Source: Trichomonas vaginalis G3 (lineage: Eukaryota; Parabasalia; Trichomonadida; Trichomonadidae). Taken from it: a stretch of 64,000 nucleotides of DNA. Made by a program: the position numbers and the translations under genes. This document shows positions 1 through 9,282 of this stretch, in pieces (the stretch's first letter is position 1; each line of letters starts with the position of its first letter). Under the pieces are notes generated by a model. It searched no databases and had not been told where the DNA came from. It saw only the letters and a program-made list of their open reading frames with translations. The stretch covers positions 10,726,001 to 10,790,000 of the forward strand of contig NC_067203.1 in the NCBI RefSeq assembly GCF_026262505.1. The letters run 5' to 3'.

Positions 1-181
1 AGCAGCTGGTGCAGCTGCTCACCCAGCTCCATCTGTCTCAAACGAGGAGAGATTCCAAGAGCAGCTCAAGATTATGAACGAAATGGGTCTCAATGATAAC
101 GATAAGAACATCCGTGCTCTTCTTGCTTCCAACGGTAATGTTAATGTTGCTATTGAGAGAATTTTCAGTGGCATGCCATAA
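1..181 (+). CDS. Ubiquilin/Dsk2-like protein, C-terminal end with UBA domain (partial)
   Basis: Reading from base 2, 59 codons run to a TAA stop at 179-181; the 5' part lies outside the window. The visible protein begins with an Ala/Pro-rich linker and ends with a UBA domain: the segment ERFQEQLKIMNEMGL followed by NIRALLASNGNVNVAIERIF matches the ubiquilin/Dsk2 UBA consensus, including the MG(L/F) loop that contacts the ubiquitin Ile44 patch and the closing AIERI helix. By family, ubiquilins shuttle ubiquitinated clients to the proteasome, using an N-terminal ubiquitin-like domain that cannot be seen here. Codons are rich in C-ending forms, as expected of a well-expressed gene. Ubiquilin is the best match; another UBA shuttle such as Rad23 is less likely because the UBA sits at the very end after an Ala/Pro linker and matches the ubiquilin form. 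Confidence 0.85.
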   Translation, partial: AAGAAAHPAPSVSNEERFQEQLKIMNEMGLNDNDKNIRALLASNGNVNVAIERIFSGMP

Positions 182-807
182 TCGATTTATTAAAACCTAG
201 AATATTTTATTTAATTTTTCCTTTACCAATGAATCTGTGATTGAATCCTTTGGCATTTACAAAAGAAGCTTTGATTGAAAAATATGATAAGAGGAAATTA
301 TTTAAATTAATTATTCTTCACAATTAATGTTTGGTTAAAAAAAAATAATTGTGATGTTAGAAAATATCAGAAAATATAATTTCGACTATATGATATAGTT
401 TAAATGATAATAATGATTCAATTTGACTGATTTAAAAATGCATGAAAAGGCTTATATGATTGAAAAAAGATAAAATTATTGAAATTTTTGAATATTTTCA
501 TTTTTGAATAAAAAATTAAGGGAAAAAGTAATTATTTTTCATTGCTTCTCTTATTATTGAATTTTTCATAATTTTAATCCTAAGTCTCATGTTAAGCTTC
601 TGATCATCTACTCTATCAAGAGCCCAAATGTGAGTCCTTCTTTCGGGCACCATGAAATGTGAAGGAATATTTATATTTCATGGTGCGAATCTTGGTGATA
701 ATATAGTTATAGACAAACAGCTCTTCATGCTGCAACAAAAAATTCATAGAACTATAATATTTATGAGATAATATTAGTATTTTAATAAAAACAAATATTT
801 GAAGAAA
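182..807. other. Intergenic, AT-rich, one hairpin
   Basis: No convincing coding sequence was seen in these 626 bases. The only structured element is the inverted repeat at 647-686. The rest is A/T-rich spacer between the 3' ends of two convergent genes. Confidence 0.6.
647..686. repeat. 12-bp perfect inverted repeat (hairpin)
   Basis: GCACCATGAAAT at 647-658 is exactly inverted at 675-686, leaving a 16-nt loop. It lies between two convergent genes. It could be a structured 3'-end element, a small ncRNA core or the relic of a small inverted-repeat transposon. Nothing here distinguishes these. Confidence 0.5.
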
Positions 808-1380
808 TTATTTCCCGGATATTAATGCTAATAATTCAGCTTTTTCTTTGGAGGAAAGTCCTTTTGCCTTTACTTCGTCGAATACTTTTGCCATCTCTTG
901 GTTGTAGAATTGATAAAATTCTTCCTTGTAATTCTTTATTAAATCTTCTCGAGTAGCATCTTCAATCTTAGTATTTCCAGGATAAATGACTTTGAAATGA
1001 TTATCGTCGATTAATTCGAGAATTCTGATCTTTTGACTAACTGCAGGAGTTAAAGGCACAGTATTTGCTTTAGCATGCTTAATATGTATTTCTGTTATTT
1101 CATCGTCAGACTCATGAGGCTGTTCTTTTGGATCTAAGTTAGGCTTCAAGTCAGATGGATTTTGTTTGTTTATATACGAAATAATTGGTTGCATATTTGT
1201 AATCCTACTGCTACTTATCCAAGCATCATATGGAAAATTTTTCGTATCCATATATCTGACTAAATATTGAACTTCTCCTTTTACAACACGATGCTTCAAG
1301 ATGTATTGAATTGATGGGGACGTATTGTTTGATAAGGTCCAAGCCAGAAATTGTTCATGAGTTAATGATTCCTCTTGCAT
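808..1380 (-). CDS. Chromodomain (HP1-like) protein
   Basis: This 190-aa protein starts at an ATG. Residues about 23-72 form a chromodomain: IQYILKHRVVKGEVQYLVRY matches the usual beta-strand core (V-E-K-I-L-x-x-R-x-x-x-G-x-x-x-Y-L-V-K-W), followed by an aromatic W54 and the C-terminal helix QPIISYINK. The two conserved aromatics and W54 could form the methyl-lysine cage, although the usual W after the third strand is Y. A charged linker with an acidic SDDE patch follows. Residues about 117-170 resemble a chromo-shadow domain weakly, ending in a helix (EEFYQFYNQEM) like the shadow-domain FYEERL helix. By family, HP1 proteins read H3K9 or H3K27 methylation and dimerise through the shadow domain. 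The chromodomain call is firm; the shadow domain is tentative. Confidence 0.75.
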   Translation of the reverse strand: MQEESLTHEQFLAWTLSNNTSPSIQYILKHRVVKGEVQYLVRYMDTKNFPYDAWISSSRITNMQPIISYINKQNPSDLKPNLDPKEQPHESDDEITEIHIKHAKANTVPLTPAVSQKIRILELIDDNHFKVIYPGNTKIEDATREDLIKNYKEEFYQFYNQEMAKVFDEVKAKGLSSKEKAELLALISGK

Positions 1381-2190
1381 ATTAACGATTATTTTGAACT
1401 CAAAAAATAGTTCTATTGAAAGATCTATTAAGAAAGTTCATAGTAAATATGATATACAATCACCTGAGAAGTAGCCACAATTCTAAGAACATGCGATTAT
1501 GGGTAGATTTATGATAGAATTTCAATATCATTGTCAAAGTATATATGTAAAATCGATACTTTGAAAATCTATACATGTTTGACCTTAAGTAACAAATTTA
1601 TCCCCTTTTACTATTGATCATTCTCACACAGCCTCCCTTATATTGGATTTCAAATAAAATTTATAAAATCTGATCATTATCCATCCGATTTTATGAACTA
1701 TCCTCATCTGAATTAGTCAATTTCTATTGATACTCAACCGACTGCAAAACAGCCATGAACATCAATAGACATAAGTAAATTATGAAAATCATTCTTTATT
1801 TTTTAGATAAGATAAAGTAATTGTTAGCAATTTAGTTTTTAACGCTTATTAAATCAAATGTTCTACTTTATTATGAGCAATCATGTAGATAATTGACAGC
1901 TCTGAATGTTTCTACTTTTGTGATTTGAGAAATTTCATAAGATAATACTTTTTGTATTCGAACTCTTGCATACTCAAGTATATACATATATAAAGAAAAC
2001 AATTACATATAATTACCATTTGAATGTTGAAACAGTTTGAAAGAATAACAATCTACACTTCTTACGATAATTGAAATATAAACTATTGATGAAAGTGTTA
2101 TTTTAAATATACATATAAGAAAGAAGTGGTATGATGTTGAAAGTGCAAAAAGGAAAAGAAAGAAGAAAAAGAAATAAAATAATTATTTAC
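1381..2190. other. Intergenic, nothing recognised
   Basis: These 810 bases of AT-rich spacer hold no ORF with coding character, no tRNA and no clear repeat. They separate the HP1-like gene from the kinase gene. Confidence 0.5.
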
Positions 2191-3385
2191 CTAATTAGTT
2201 GGAGCTAATGATTGAACGAAAGCGGCAAACACAGAGGATCTTGGCGCTTCAAATCTTGGATTTTCTGCTTGAATGATTCTTAATAGTGTTTCATCATTTT
2301 CGTAAAAACCCAACCTTTTAGTTTTACGATCATTTCTTTTGTGCCATATTCCTGTTGCTGGAGTGAAAACAAATAATCGCCATATTTGTGTACTGATCCA
2401 ATTCATTGGATCTGTTAAAATTTCTTTGCAAGACTATCAATCCTATCGTGGAGATCCTCTGGTGTGATTCTGCCGTCGGGTTCTTGCTTGCAACATAATC
2501 CAATCAACTCAGAAATTTTTCTGTTGAACGGATCGTTTTGGAATCTTTCATTATAGATATAGTCATCTCGAGCGCCTGCTTTGATCAATTCTGTAAGGAT
2601 AGGCTCAACGTATGAAACAACCGTTGGCCAATGGTTGTATTGTTCTGAATCATCCATTTGTTCGAATTCTGCAAGCACGTCTAATGTTTCAGCGAGGTTA
2701 GGTAATTGGAGTTCAGAGAATTTATCAGCAAGAGATTGTAAGCCTGCTCTTGTCCTGTATGCACTGTAAAATGGATAACGTTCGGTAATCATATTAAACA
2801 TGATAGCTCCGAATGAGAAAATATCAGATTCGCATTTTCTCTGTGCGGAAAAGATTTCTGGAGCAGCAAATGGAATTGTTCCGTGACGCTCACTAATAGA
2901 TAACGAAAATCTGTCTGTAGAATCATCCCAATCAATAATGTGAGGAATCATATCACCATCAACGACAATATTGTCTGGTTTAAGGTCACGATGCTTTATT
3001 TCCATTTCTTTCATCAAAGTCAACTGGGAAGCAATTGCAGCGAAAATTTCGAGCATGCATAACTTTTTAATACGATTACCAACGCAACCGCCGCTGATTA
3101 ACTTCGTTATAGTGATACCTGGAATATAATCCATCAAAATCCAGTTAAAACGTTCGCCAGGATGTTTTTGTGAGTTATCATAGAATATTGGAGAGAGTGG
3201 TATTTGAATTTCAACTCATTCTCAAACATTTCAGATGTTTTAGTTCCATCTCGATTGAAAAGTCTTTTTAGAACTCTATAGTGATCATCTATCTTTAAGA
3301 TCCAGCAAGTACCATTACCACCACGGCCAGCCTGATATATTGCCTGAACGCGTGGATCATGATCATAACAAGTTTGAGTTGTCAT
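2191..3385 (-). pseudogene. Protein kinase gene with two frame breaks
   Basis: Three frames tile one kinase. The first part (from ATG 3385) has a glycine loop (GRGGNGTCW) and the VLK lysine (YRVLKRL). The second (to 2415) has the catalytic loop HRDLKPDN, the metal-binding motif as DWD in place of DFG, a PEI motif in the APE position and DIFSFG. The third (2406-2191) continues into a short tail ending SLAPTN. At the first break the better reading is a shift just after the residues ENE, after which a kinase-like N-lobe (IFYDNSQKHPGERFNWILMDYIPG region) continues without stops. At the second, an AAATTTT run converts ..SLAKK-ILTDPMN.. to a stop. No intron consensus is seen at either. The gene is either a recent pseudogene or an intact gene with homopolymer sequencing errors. 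The catalytic residues are present, so an active Ser/Thr kinase is possible. Confidence 0.7.
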
Positions 3386-3390
3386 GATAA

Positions 3391-3395
3391 AATGA
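3391..3395 (-). promoter_or_regulatory. Initiator-like TCATT upstream of kinase gene
   Basis: On the minus strand TCATT lies 5 nt before the kinase ATG. It matches the trichomonad Inr core (TCA, pyrimidine, A/T), which in this group is known to sit within about 20 nt of start codons. The motif is short, so a chance match is possible. Confidence 0.5.
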
Positions 3396-3878
3396 TTTTT
3401 TGAAAATCAAGTCACTTCCCATGATTTTTTTGACTACTATTTCTTATCTTATAATTAGGTGAATAAGCATCTCATAAACACAATCAACTTATTTTTTTTT
3501 ATCTGTGAACTTTCTTCATGAGTCAAAACGCAATTTCGGTGAATTTTATTTGGCCATATTGGTCCCGTTGTCGAACTAATTTTCTACCGGTGCTGCACAC
3601 CGATAAAAACTTCATTTTTTTTGTTCAACGTTCCATATATTATTACAATAGAATTCCTATCCCATAGACATATCCTATTAAAAAATAAAAATAAATCCCA
3701 AATTTTCAAGCAAATTCGTACCAAAAATAATTTCGAATTCGATCTAACTTATCTACCATCCAAGTCATTTTGCTAAAAGTCATTCGATATAAAATTGAGC
3801 GCTTTTTTTGATCAGAACGTAGATTATAAAAAATTATTAACAAGTTAGTAAACAGCTTAAAGTTTAGTGAGAAGTAAT
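3396..3878. other. Intergenic, nothing recognised
   Basis: This is 483 bases of AT-rich spacer between two same-strand genes. It has several poly-T/poly-A runs and no coding character. Confidence 0.5.
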
Positions 3879-4295
3879 TTAATCGCCACCTTCAGCGAGT
3901 TCAGTTAAGATGCCGAAGCAGTCATCTGGGTTGAAGAACTGGACTGCGTTGCCATCGAGAAGTTCGAGTGGGCGTGGGTCAAGTGGGCGAACGCCAGCCT
4001 TTTCAAGAGCTTCTGTTGAGGCCTTGAGGTTTTCTGTATGGAAGCAGATGTGATGGATACCGCCCTTTGGATGGTCCTTAAGCCATCTGGCATGATCGCA
4101 ATCTTCGATAAGTGGCTCGATGATTTCAAGTTCAGCATTCTTAAGAATGGCAAAGCGGATCTTAAGGTGTCCACAAAGGTTCTTTGGCTCACTGCACTTG
4201 ATTCCAAAGATAGCCTCTAAGAATGCGCAGCACTTGTCAACATCTGGAACAACAAGACCAACGTGGTTGAGGTCCTTAGCAATGGGTTGGGTCAT
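3879..4295 (-). CDS. VOC-fold protein, methylmalonyl-CoA-epimerase-like
   Basis: This 138-aa protein is the usual size of a single-subunit vicinal-oxygen-chelate enzyme. It starts LNHVGLVVPDVDKC, with metal ligand H11. Residue E60 is in AELEIIEPL, H81/H82 in GGIHHICFHTENL, and E132 in GILTELAE. The order H...E/Q...H...E and the motifs IHHI and VQFFNPDDCFG..TEL are those of methylmalonyl-CoA epimerase, which interconverts the 2R and 2S forms of methylmalonyl-CoA. In trichomonads such a step would belong to propionate/succinate metabolism; that placement is inferred. A glyoxalase I or another VOC enzyme cannot be excluded. Codons are strikingly G/C-ending compared with neighbouring genes, which fits high expression or an origin by transfer from bacteria. 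An initiator-like TCATT lies just upstream. Confidence 0.75.
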   Translation of the reverse strand: MTQPIAKDLNHVGLVVPDVDKCCAFLEAIFGIKCSEPKNLCGHLKIRFAILKNAELEIIEPLIEDCDHARWLKDHPKGGIHHICFHTENLKASTEALEKAGVRPLDPRPLELLDGNAVQFFNPDDCFGILTELAEGGD

Positions 4296-4303
4296 TGGCT
4301 CAA

Positions 4304-4308
4304 AATGA
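4304..4308 (-). promoter_or_regulatory. Initiator-like TCATT upstream of VOC gene
   Basis: TCATT on the minus strand lies 8 nt upstream of the ATG at 4295, giving a 5' UTR of about ten bases. Position and sequence fit the trichomonad Inr. Confidence 0.55.
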
Positions 4309-4452
4309 GGTCAAAGTGCGAGAACTACTTTTCAATTGTTTCTATGGATGGATTCAAAATATTGAATCTCATCGTATGATAACACATTCAATTTTAAATC
4401 TGATAATCGTAAGTTTCACAGGTTTCTTCATATGCATTTGTTTCATATGTTT

Positions 4453-5506
4453 TAAGGATTTCGTTTTGTTAAAATTGTCACTTTTATAGCATATTTGTTT
4501 TTGGATGTTTTGCGAAACCAAAAAAAAAACTATGATATACAATGTGTGTGTAAAGAAAATACTTTATTTACTAGTTAAAAAATCATTTGGTATTGATCAA
4601 GTTATTTTTTCTGGATAAGATATTATATGGATAATTGGATAGAAAATACAATTATATAATCTTGTACCTGGTTTAATTAAGCTAATTGTCATCAGAAACT
4701 TGTAATTTTTATGAATTTCAGATTTTCTTTTCATTACTGCTTTTCTTAATAGGTCAAGTTCTTATTTACGTTATAAAGTATGATATTTACAAATATCAAG
4801 TTATCATGTTTTTTGAGAAATTATGAGAAACAAACAAAAATGAAAAAGATAGGAATAGCAATGAATAGTGATGTGGGTATAGAAAATGTAAGAGATATGA
4901 ATGCAAAGCAATCAGTATTTAGGATATTGACCATAGATTTCGAAAAAAAATGCTGCATATTGAGCGAAAACTATGATTATATTATAAGGCTGTCATTTAA
5001 AGCATAATGAAACTATTCCCTTTTCATTTTAATCGAATAAGATAGTAAAGATTTTTGAATTAGCTAGAAACTGATGAGATGTTTTCACAAATCAGATTTT
5101 TAATCTCTATAATGCATAATTCACTCAATATCTCAATTTTGATATTGCGAGATATTTTTGCTATCGGTTTCGCAATTTTGACACAATAGCAAGAGGGTTC
5201 TATAAGCATTATTATCAACGTAGAATCTGAATATCATATCAGAAAATGTCGCAAATCTGACATTTACCCGACCAAATAGCAAAAATAATTGAATACTTTT
5301 CGCAAAAACTTTAAAAATCGATAAAAATATGAAATATAGATATTAAAGAGACTTTTTATATAATATTCATAAAGATTTTCCAAAAATATGATACCGCAAA
5401 ATTAAAAAAGTGACGTCTTGAGTGGAGTCAAAGGTCGAAATTGCTAGCTAAATGTTTTTTAGCGAAATTGCGTATTGTACGTTTTTTTCGCAAAACGAAA
5501 CACTTA
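4453..5506. mobile_element. Non-autonomous DNA transposon, 1054 bp, copy 1
   Basis: The element has terminal inverted repeats: TAAGGATTTCGTTTTG at the left, and at the right the complement of TAAGTGTTTCGTTTTGC. It is flanked by the direct repeat TATGTTT at 4446-4452 and 5507-5513, so the target-site duplication is 7 bp (8 bp if the adjoining A is counted). The interior is AT-rich with no transposase; the 75-codon ORF at 4780-5007 shows no recognisable domain and is probably chance. A nearly identical copy lies at 8014-9066, so mobilisation by an autonomous partner elsewhere was recent. The superfamily is not assigned: 8 bp would suit hAT-like elements, while 7 bp is unusual. Confidence 0.85.
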
Positions 5507-5810
5507 TATGTTTCTATCCAGATGCATTTTTTTGGATTAGAATTCATTTCTTTTGTGGAAAAGGCTTTTTGGACTCAATGAATACCTTAGTCAAGAAGAA
5601 TAGAAGAAGAATGCATAAACTAGACTCATTTAATACTGAAATTCAAAATGGAGAAATTTAATCTGCTTGCCTATTAACACGATTACTTAATAAAAAGTAA
5701 TCTTGCGTTATTAGTTTCTATTTATTTTATTTTTGGAATAAAATCACAGGGAGTTATCAAAAAATCGAGATAAAAAGTTCAATTTTTCAAAGTTGAAGTA
5801 GTCTTATCAT

Positions 5811-6700
5811 TTGGGTATTGGGTTTCATGAACTATTCAATGGAAATTGCTTTTGGAAATTAACTGCAGTAGATGTTACTGATCAACAATCAAGCAATTAT
5901 CTTGTAAATAATAACAGATTTTTCAAGGTGATTCTCCTTTATACTTTACAAAACCATCATCAAATGTTTATATTGAATACGTTATATTTGAATCTGTGTC
6001 ATCAACTAATCAGGGTTCCTGTATTTTAGATGATCTCGGATATTCTTGTATTCAAAAGTCGATTTGCTGCAAAAATTGTTGCTCGCTTGTTAAAGCTCAT
6101 TATTGCTATATTACTTTACAACATGTTCAAGATTCTCATAATTATGCCGAATATATTTCAATTTTAAACTGTAATAGGCAAAACACGAAACCAGATGTTA
6201 TACATACCATGAATGGAACTATTGAACTCAAATACATCAATAGTACATCAAATTCAGTTTTTGAAACTGCATTTGTTTATATTTTCCAAGGTGTTGATAC
6301 ATCTACCATTTCATACTCAAACTGTTTGATAAATAATTATCAGGCAAACGGAGTTGTGAGTGTAATTGCATATACAAGTTTTTTTAGCATAAATTTTGTT
6401 AATAACATATGCCAGAGTGGATACCTTTTATCAGAACAGGAAAATAATGTTCTTTTTTCCTCTTGTGTATTTTTGGGAAATAATGCGAATTCATTTTCTC
6501 CTTATTCGGTTACTTTCCAACTTTGCTCATTTGATAACAATGGATTTCAACCAGGACAACCTAGTATTGAATTTTCTGGAACAAAACCTCTTTATCTTTA
6601 TGAAGATTGTCTTCTCCAATACATCTTTAATGTATGCAGTAATGTAAAATGTATAAATCATTCATTTGTAATGTTCTTTCTTCAACTCATGTTTTCTTAA
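5811..6700 (+). pseudogene. Beta-helix surface-protein fragment (trichomonad Pmp-like family)
   Basis: Two overlapping frames give one protein fragment with a change of frame near 5920-5925 at a T5 run (reading ..NNNRFF then ..GDSPLYFTKPSSNVY). The sequence consists of short N/S/C-rich beta-strand turns such as NNYQANGVVSVIAY, FVNNICQSG and FSSCVFLGNNAN. This looks like the right-handed parallel beta-helix repeats of the large polymorphic-outer-membrane-like families on trichomonad surfaces. No ATG is found at the 5' end (a TAG precedes the frame), and the normal C-terminal transmembrane anchor is absent. The fragment is therefore a truncated relic rather than a working adhesin-like gene. The family assignment rests on repeat style only. 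Confidence 0.5.
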
Positions 6701-6767
6701 TCTAAACCATTAAGAATATCTAATAAATTAGCTTTTTATGTTTAATTCATATAAAAATTACAAATGT

Positions 6768-7568
6768 TTAATCAGTATTATGATATGGGCTCCTCTTAAA
6801 CGCAGGGCTAGCCAAGAAATTGAGCATTTTTGTTGCCATTGGTGATTGAGGCATCGGTGACTGGGGCATTGATGGAGCCATTGGGCTCATGAAGTGTGAA
6901 TGCTGACCAGGAAGCTCACCAAGAGATTTATTCATCTCTCTATTCAAATTTTCCATGTTTTCACGATACTGTGATGTGCTTCTTACAAGATCACCGTTCA
7001 CTGTATGATTCTTGTCAAGCATTGGTACGTAACCACCATCACAGCAATCAGGATACTCCGCATAGAATCTTTTGTAACCTCCATCTAAAATATAGACATG
7101 AGGATAGTATAAATATGGGTATCTCGACTTGTTAAGTTCTCTATCAAATCCACGGAATATGGAAGCCATCTCTGGTCCTCTGTTATGTGAAAATTCGCAA
7201 TGAAATACAATTGTAGCGCTAGGAAGTGGATCATCAAAGAATGCTTCAGACAGCTGAGCAGGATTGTTTATGTTTACTGCTCCTTGAATATGGCCACCTT
7301 GATATTCGTAATCATATCTACAATCAATGATAAACAATGATTCGAAGAATTCATCATATACACCAGAGAGCATATCAACTAATGTCGCTCCAGTAATCCT
7401 TGGAACCGCACTAGTCAGTGGTAATGTAGGAATTGAACCAATTTCGCATTCATCTTCATCATCTTCTTTTGATGGAGAAGCAAAATCTAATGGTGGAAGA
7501 GGTATTCCATGACGATCTGGTGATTTAAAAGGAGAGCGCCTAGAACACTTCGGTGTGAGTGATGACAT
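6768..7568 (-). CDS. Cdc25-like dual-specificity phosphatase
   Basis: This 266-aa protein has a Ser/Pro-rich N-terminus (SRRSPFKSPDRHGIP, likely phosphosites). Its Cdc25-type rhodanese domain includes IIDCRYDYEYQGGHIQGAVNI (D82) and the active-site loop HCEFSHNR (C124 to R130, the CX5R signature), followed by GPEMA. Cdc25 enzymes remove inhibitory phosphates from cyclin-dependent kinases at entry to mitosis; the CEFS(S/H)xRGP loop is diagnostic. The C-terminus carries MPQSP-type repeats and ends KRSPYHNTD. It is shorter than animal Cdc25 proteins, with a compact regulatory region. A TCATA initiator-like motif lies immediately upstream, implying a very short 5' UTR. I am confident of the family. 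Confidence 0.88.
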   Translation of the reverse strand: MSSLTPKCSRRSPFKSPDRHGIPLPPLDFASPSKEDDEDECEIGSIPTLPLTSAVPRITGATLVDMLSGVYDEFFESLFIIDCRYDYEYQGGHIQGAVNINNPAQLSEAFFDDPLPSATIVFHCEFSHNRGPEMASIFRGFDRELNKSRYPYLYYPHVYILDGGYKRFYAEYPDCCDGGYVPMLDKNHTVNGDLVRSTSQYRENMENLNREMNKSLGELPGQHSHFMSPMAPSMPQSPMPQSPMATKMLNFLASPAFKRSPYHNTD

Positions 7569-7569
7569 T

Positions 7570-7574
7570 TATGA
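7570..7574 (-). promoter_or_regulatory. Initiator-like TCATA before the Cdc25 gene
   Basis: TCATA on the minus strand sits one base upstream of the ATG codon at 7568. It fits TCA-pyrimidine-A/T but would give a nearly leaderless mRNA. Confidence 0.4.
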
Positions 7575-8006
7575 AATTCAAGACTGATTTTAAACGTACA
7601 GTTGTTCAATTTTGGTCGATGAAAAAAACAATACATAGATGAAGATTTTTAACCAGAATTAGTTGCTTCCAAATCGTAGCTGCTGATGTCATTTAATAAC
7701 ATAATAATTAGCAATCAGTGGTTTTCATTAATCATTCGAGTTTTTTTTATAAAGGAACATGGCAAGATGTTGAAAGGAACATTTTTAGGATGCATATAAA
7801 CAATTTCTGGATTTTTATGATCGAAAGAGATGAATATCGGAACAGCGATTCATTTGTTATGAGTCCTTCATTGATTCTACTTTAACCCGATCAATTAGTC
7901 TGTAAACATACACACATAATCAATATATTGATTTCAAAATGGACAGAAGCTCCTCGATTCCAAATTGCTTGTTTATTTAGATAAAATGAATTGAGTTTAA
8001 ACATGA
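7575..8006. other. Intergenic, nothing recognised
   Basis: AT-rich spacer of about 430 bases between the Cdc25 gene and the second copy of the 1.05-kb transposon. No structure or coding character was seen. Confidence 0.5.
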
Positions 8007-8013
8007 CTATCTG

Positions 8014-9066
8014 TAAGGGTTTCGTTTTGCTAAAATTGTCACTTTTATAGCATATTTGTTTTTGGATGTTTTGCGAAACCAAAAAAAAACTATGATATAC
8101 AATGTGTGTGTAAAGAAAATACTTTATTTACTAGTTAAAAAATCATTTGGTATTGATCAAGTTATTTTTTCTGGATAAGATATTATATGGATAATTGGAT
8201 AGAAAATACAATTATATAATCTTGTACCTGGTTTAATTAAGCTAATTGTCATCAGAAACTTGTAATTTTTATGAATTTCAGATTTTCTTTTCATTACTGC
8301 TTTTCTTAATAGGTCAAGTTCTTATTTACGTTATAAAGTATGATATTTACAAATATCAAGTTATCATGTTTTTTGAGAAATTATGAGAAACAAACAAAAA
8401 TGAAAAAGATAGGAATAGCAATGAATAGTGATGTGGGTATAGAAAATGTAAGAGATATGAATGCAAAGCAATCAGTATTTAGGATATTGACCATAGATTT
8501 CGAAAAAAAATGCTGCATATTGAGCGAAAACTATGATTATATTATAAGGCTGTCATTTAAAGCATAATGAAACTATTCCCTTTTCATTTTAATCGAATAA
8601 GATAGTAAAGATTTTTGAATTAGCTAGAAACTGATGAGATGTTTTCACAAATCAGATTTTTAATCTCTATAATGCATAATTCACTCAATATCTCAATTTT
8701 GATATTGCGAGATATTTTTGCTATCGGTTTCGCAATTTTGACACAATAGCAAGAGGGTTCTATAAGCATTATTATCAACGTAGAATCTGAATATCATATC
8801 AGAAAATGTCGCAAATCTGACATTTACCCGACCAAATAGCAAAAATAATTGAATACTTTTCGCAAAAACTTTAAAAATCGATAAAAATATGAAATATAGA
8901 TATTAAAGAGACTTTTTATATAATATTCATAAAGATTTTCCAAAAATATGATACCGCAAAATTAAAAAAGTGACGTCTTGAGTGGAGTCAAAGGTCGAAA
9001 TTGCTAGCTAAATGTTTTTTAGCGAAATTGCGTATTGTACGTTTTTTTCGCAAAACGAAACCCTTA
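8014..9066. mobile_element. Non-autonomous DNA transposon, 1053 bp, copy 2
   Basis: This is nearly identical to the element at 4453-5506. Its inverted termini are cleaner: TAAGGGTTTCGTTTTGC at the left and its exact complement at the right. The flanking direct repeat is CTATCTG (8007-8013 and 9067-9073). Because the two copies have different target sites with intact duplications, they are independent insertions and not a segmental duplication. No transposase is encoded. Confidence 0.88.
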
Positions 9067-9282
9067 CTATCTGAGATTAATTTGTAGATACAGAGAAAAT
9101 TGTCTAGACCTGACTAGCAAAATTTTATTTTCAAAAATACTCTTATCAATTTTATCGTCAAACAAATAGCAACATATGCTTTTAAGTACATACATCATTT
9201 ATAACACAAAATATATAAAGACAAATTTTGAGATGAATTCAATTTATTTTTTCTTTTATTTTATATCAGAAGTGAACTGATA

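Noticed and set aside
4780-5007. 75-codon ORF present in both copies of the 1.05-kb transposon
   Set aside because: It is identical only because the copies are identical. No domain, no transposase motif and low-complexity composition.
5452-5661. 69-codon ORF spanning the right end of transposon copy 1
   Set aside because: It crosses the element boundary and target duplication, so it cannot be an ancestral gene.
9081-9130. ATACAGAGA word resembling the U6 snRNA core
   Set aside because: The following bases do not fit the U6 sequence (no AGATTAGC), and no stem or terminator matches.
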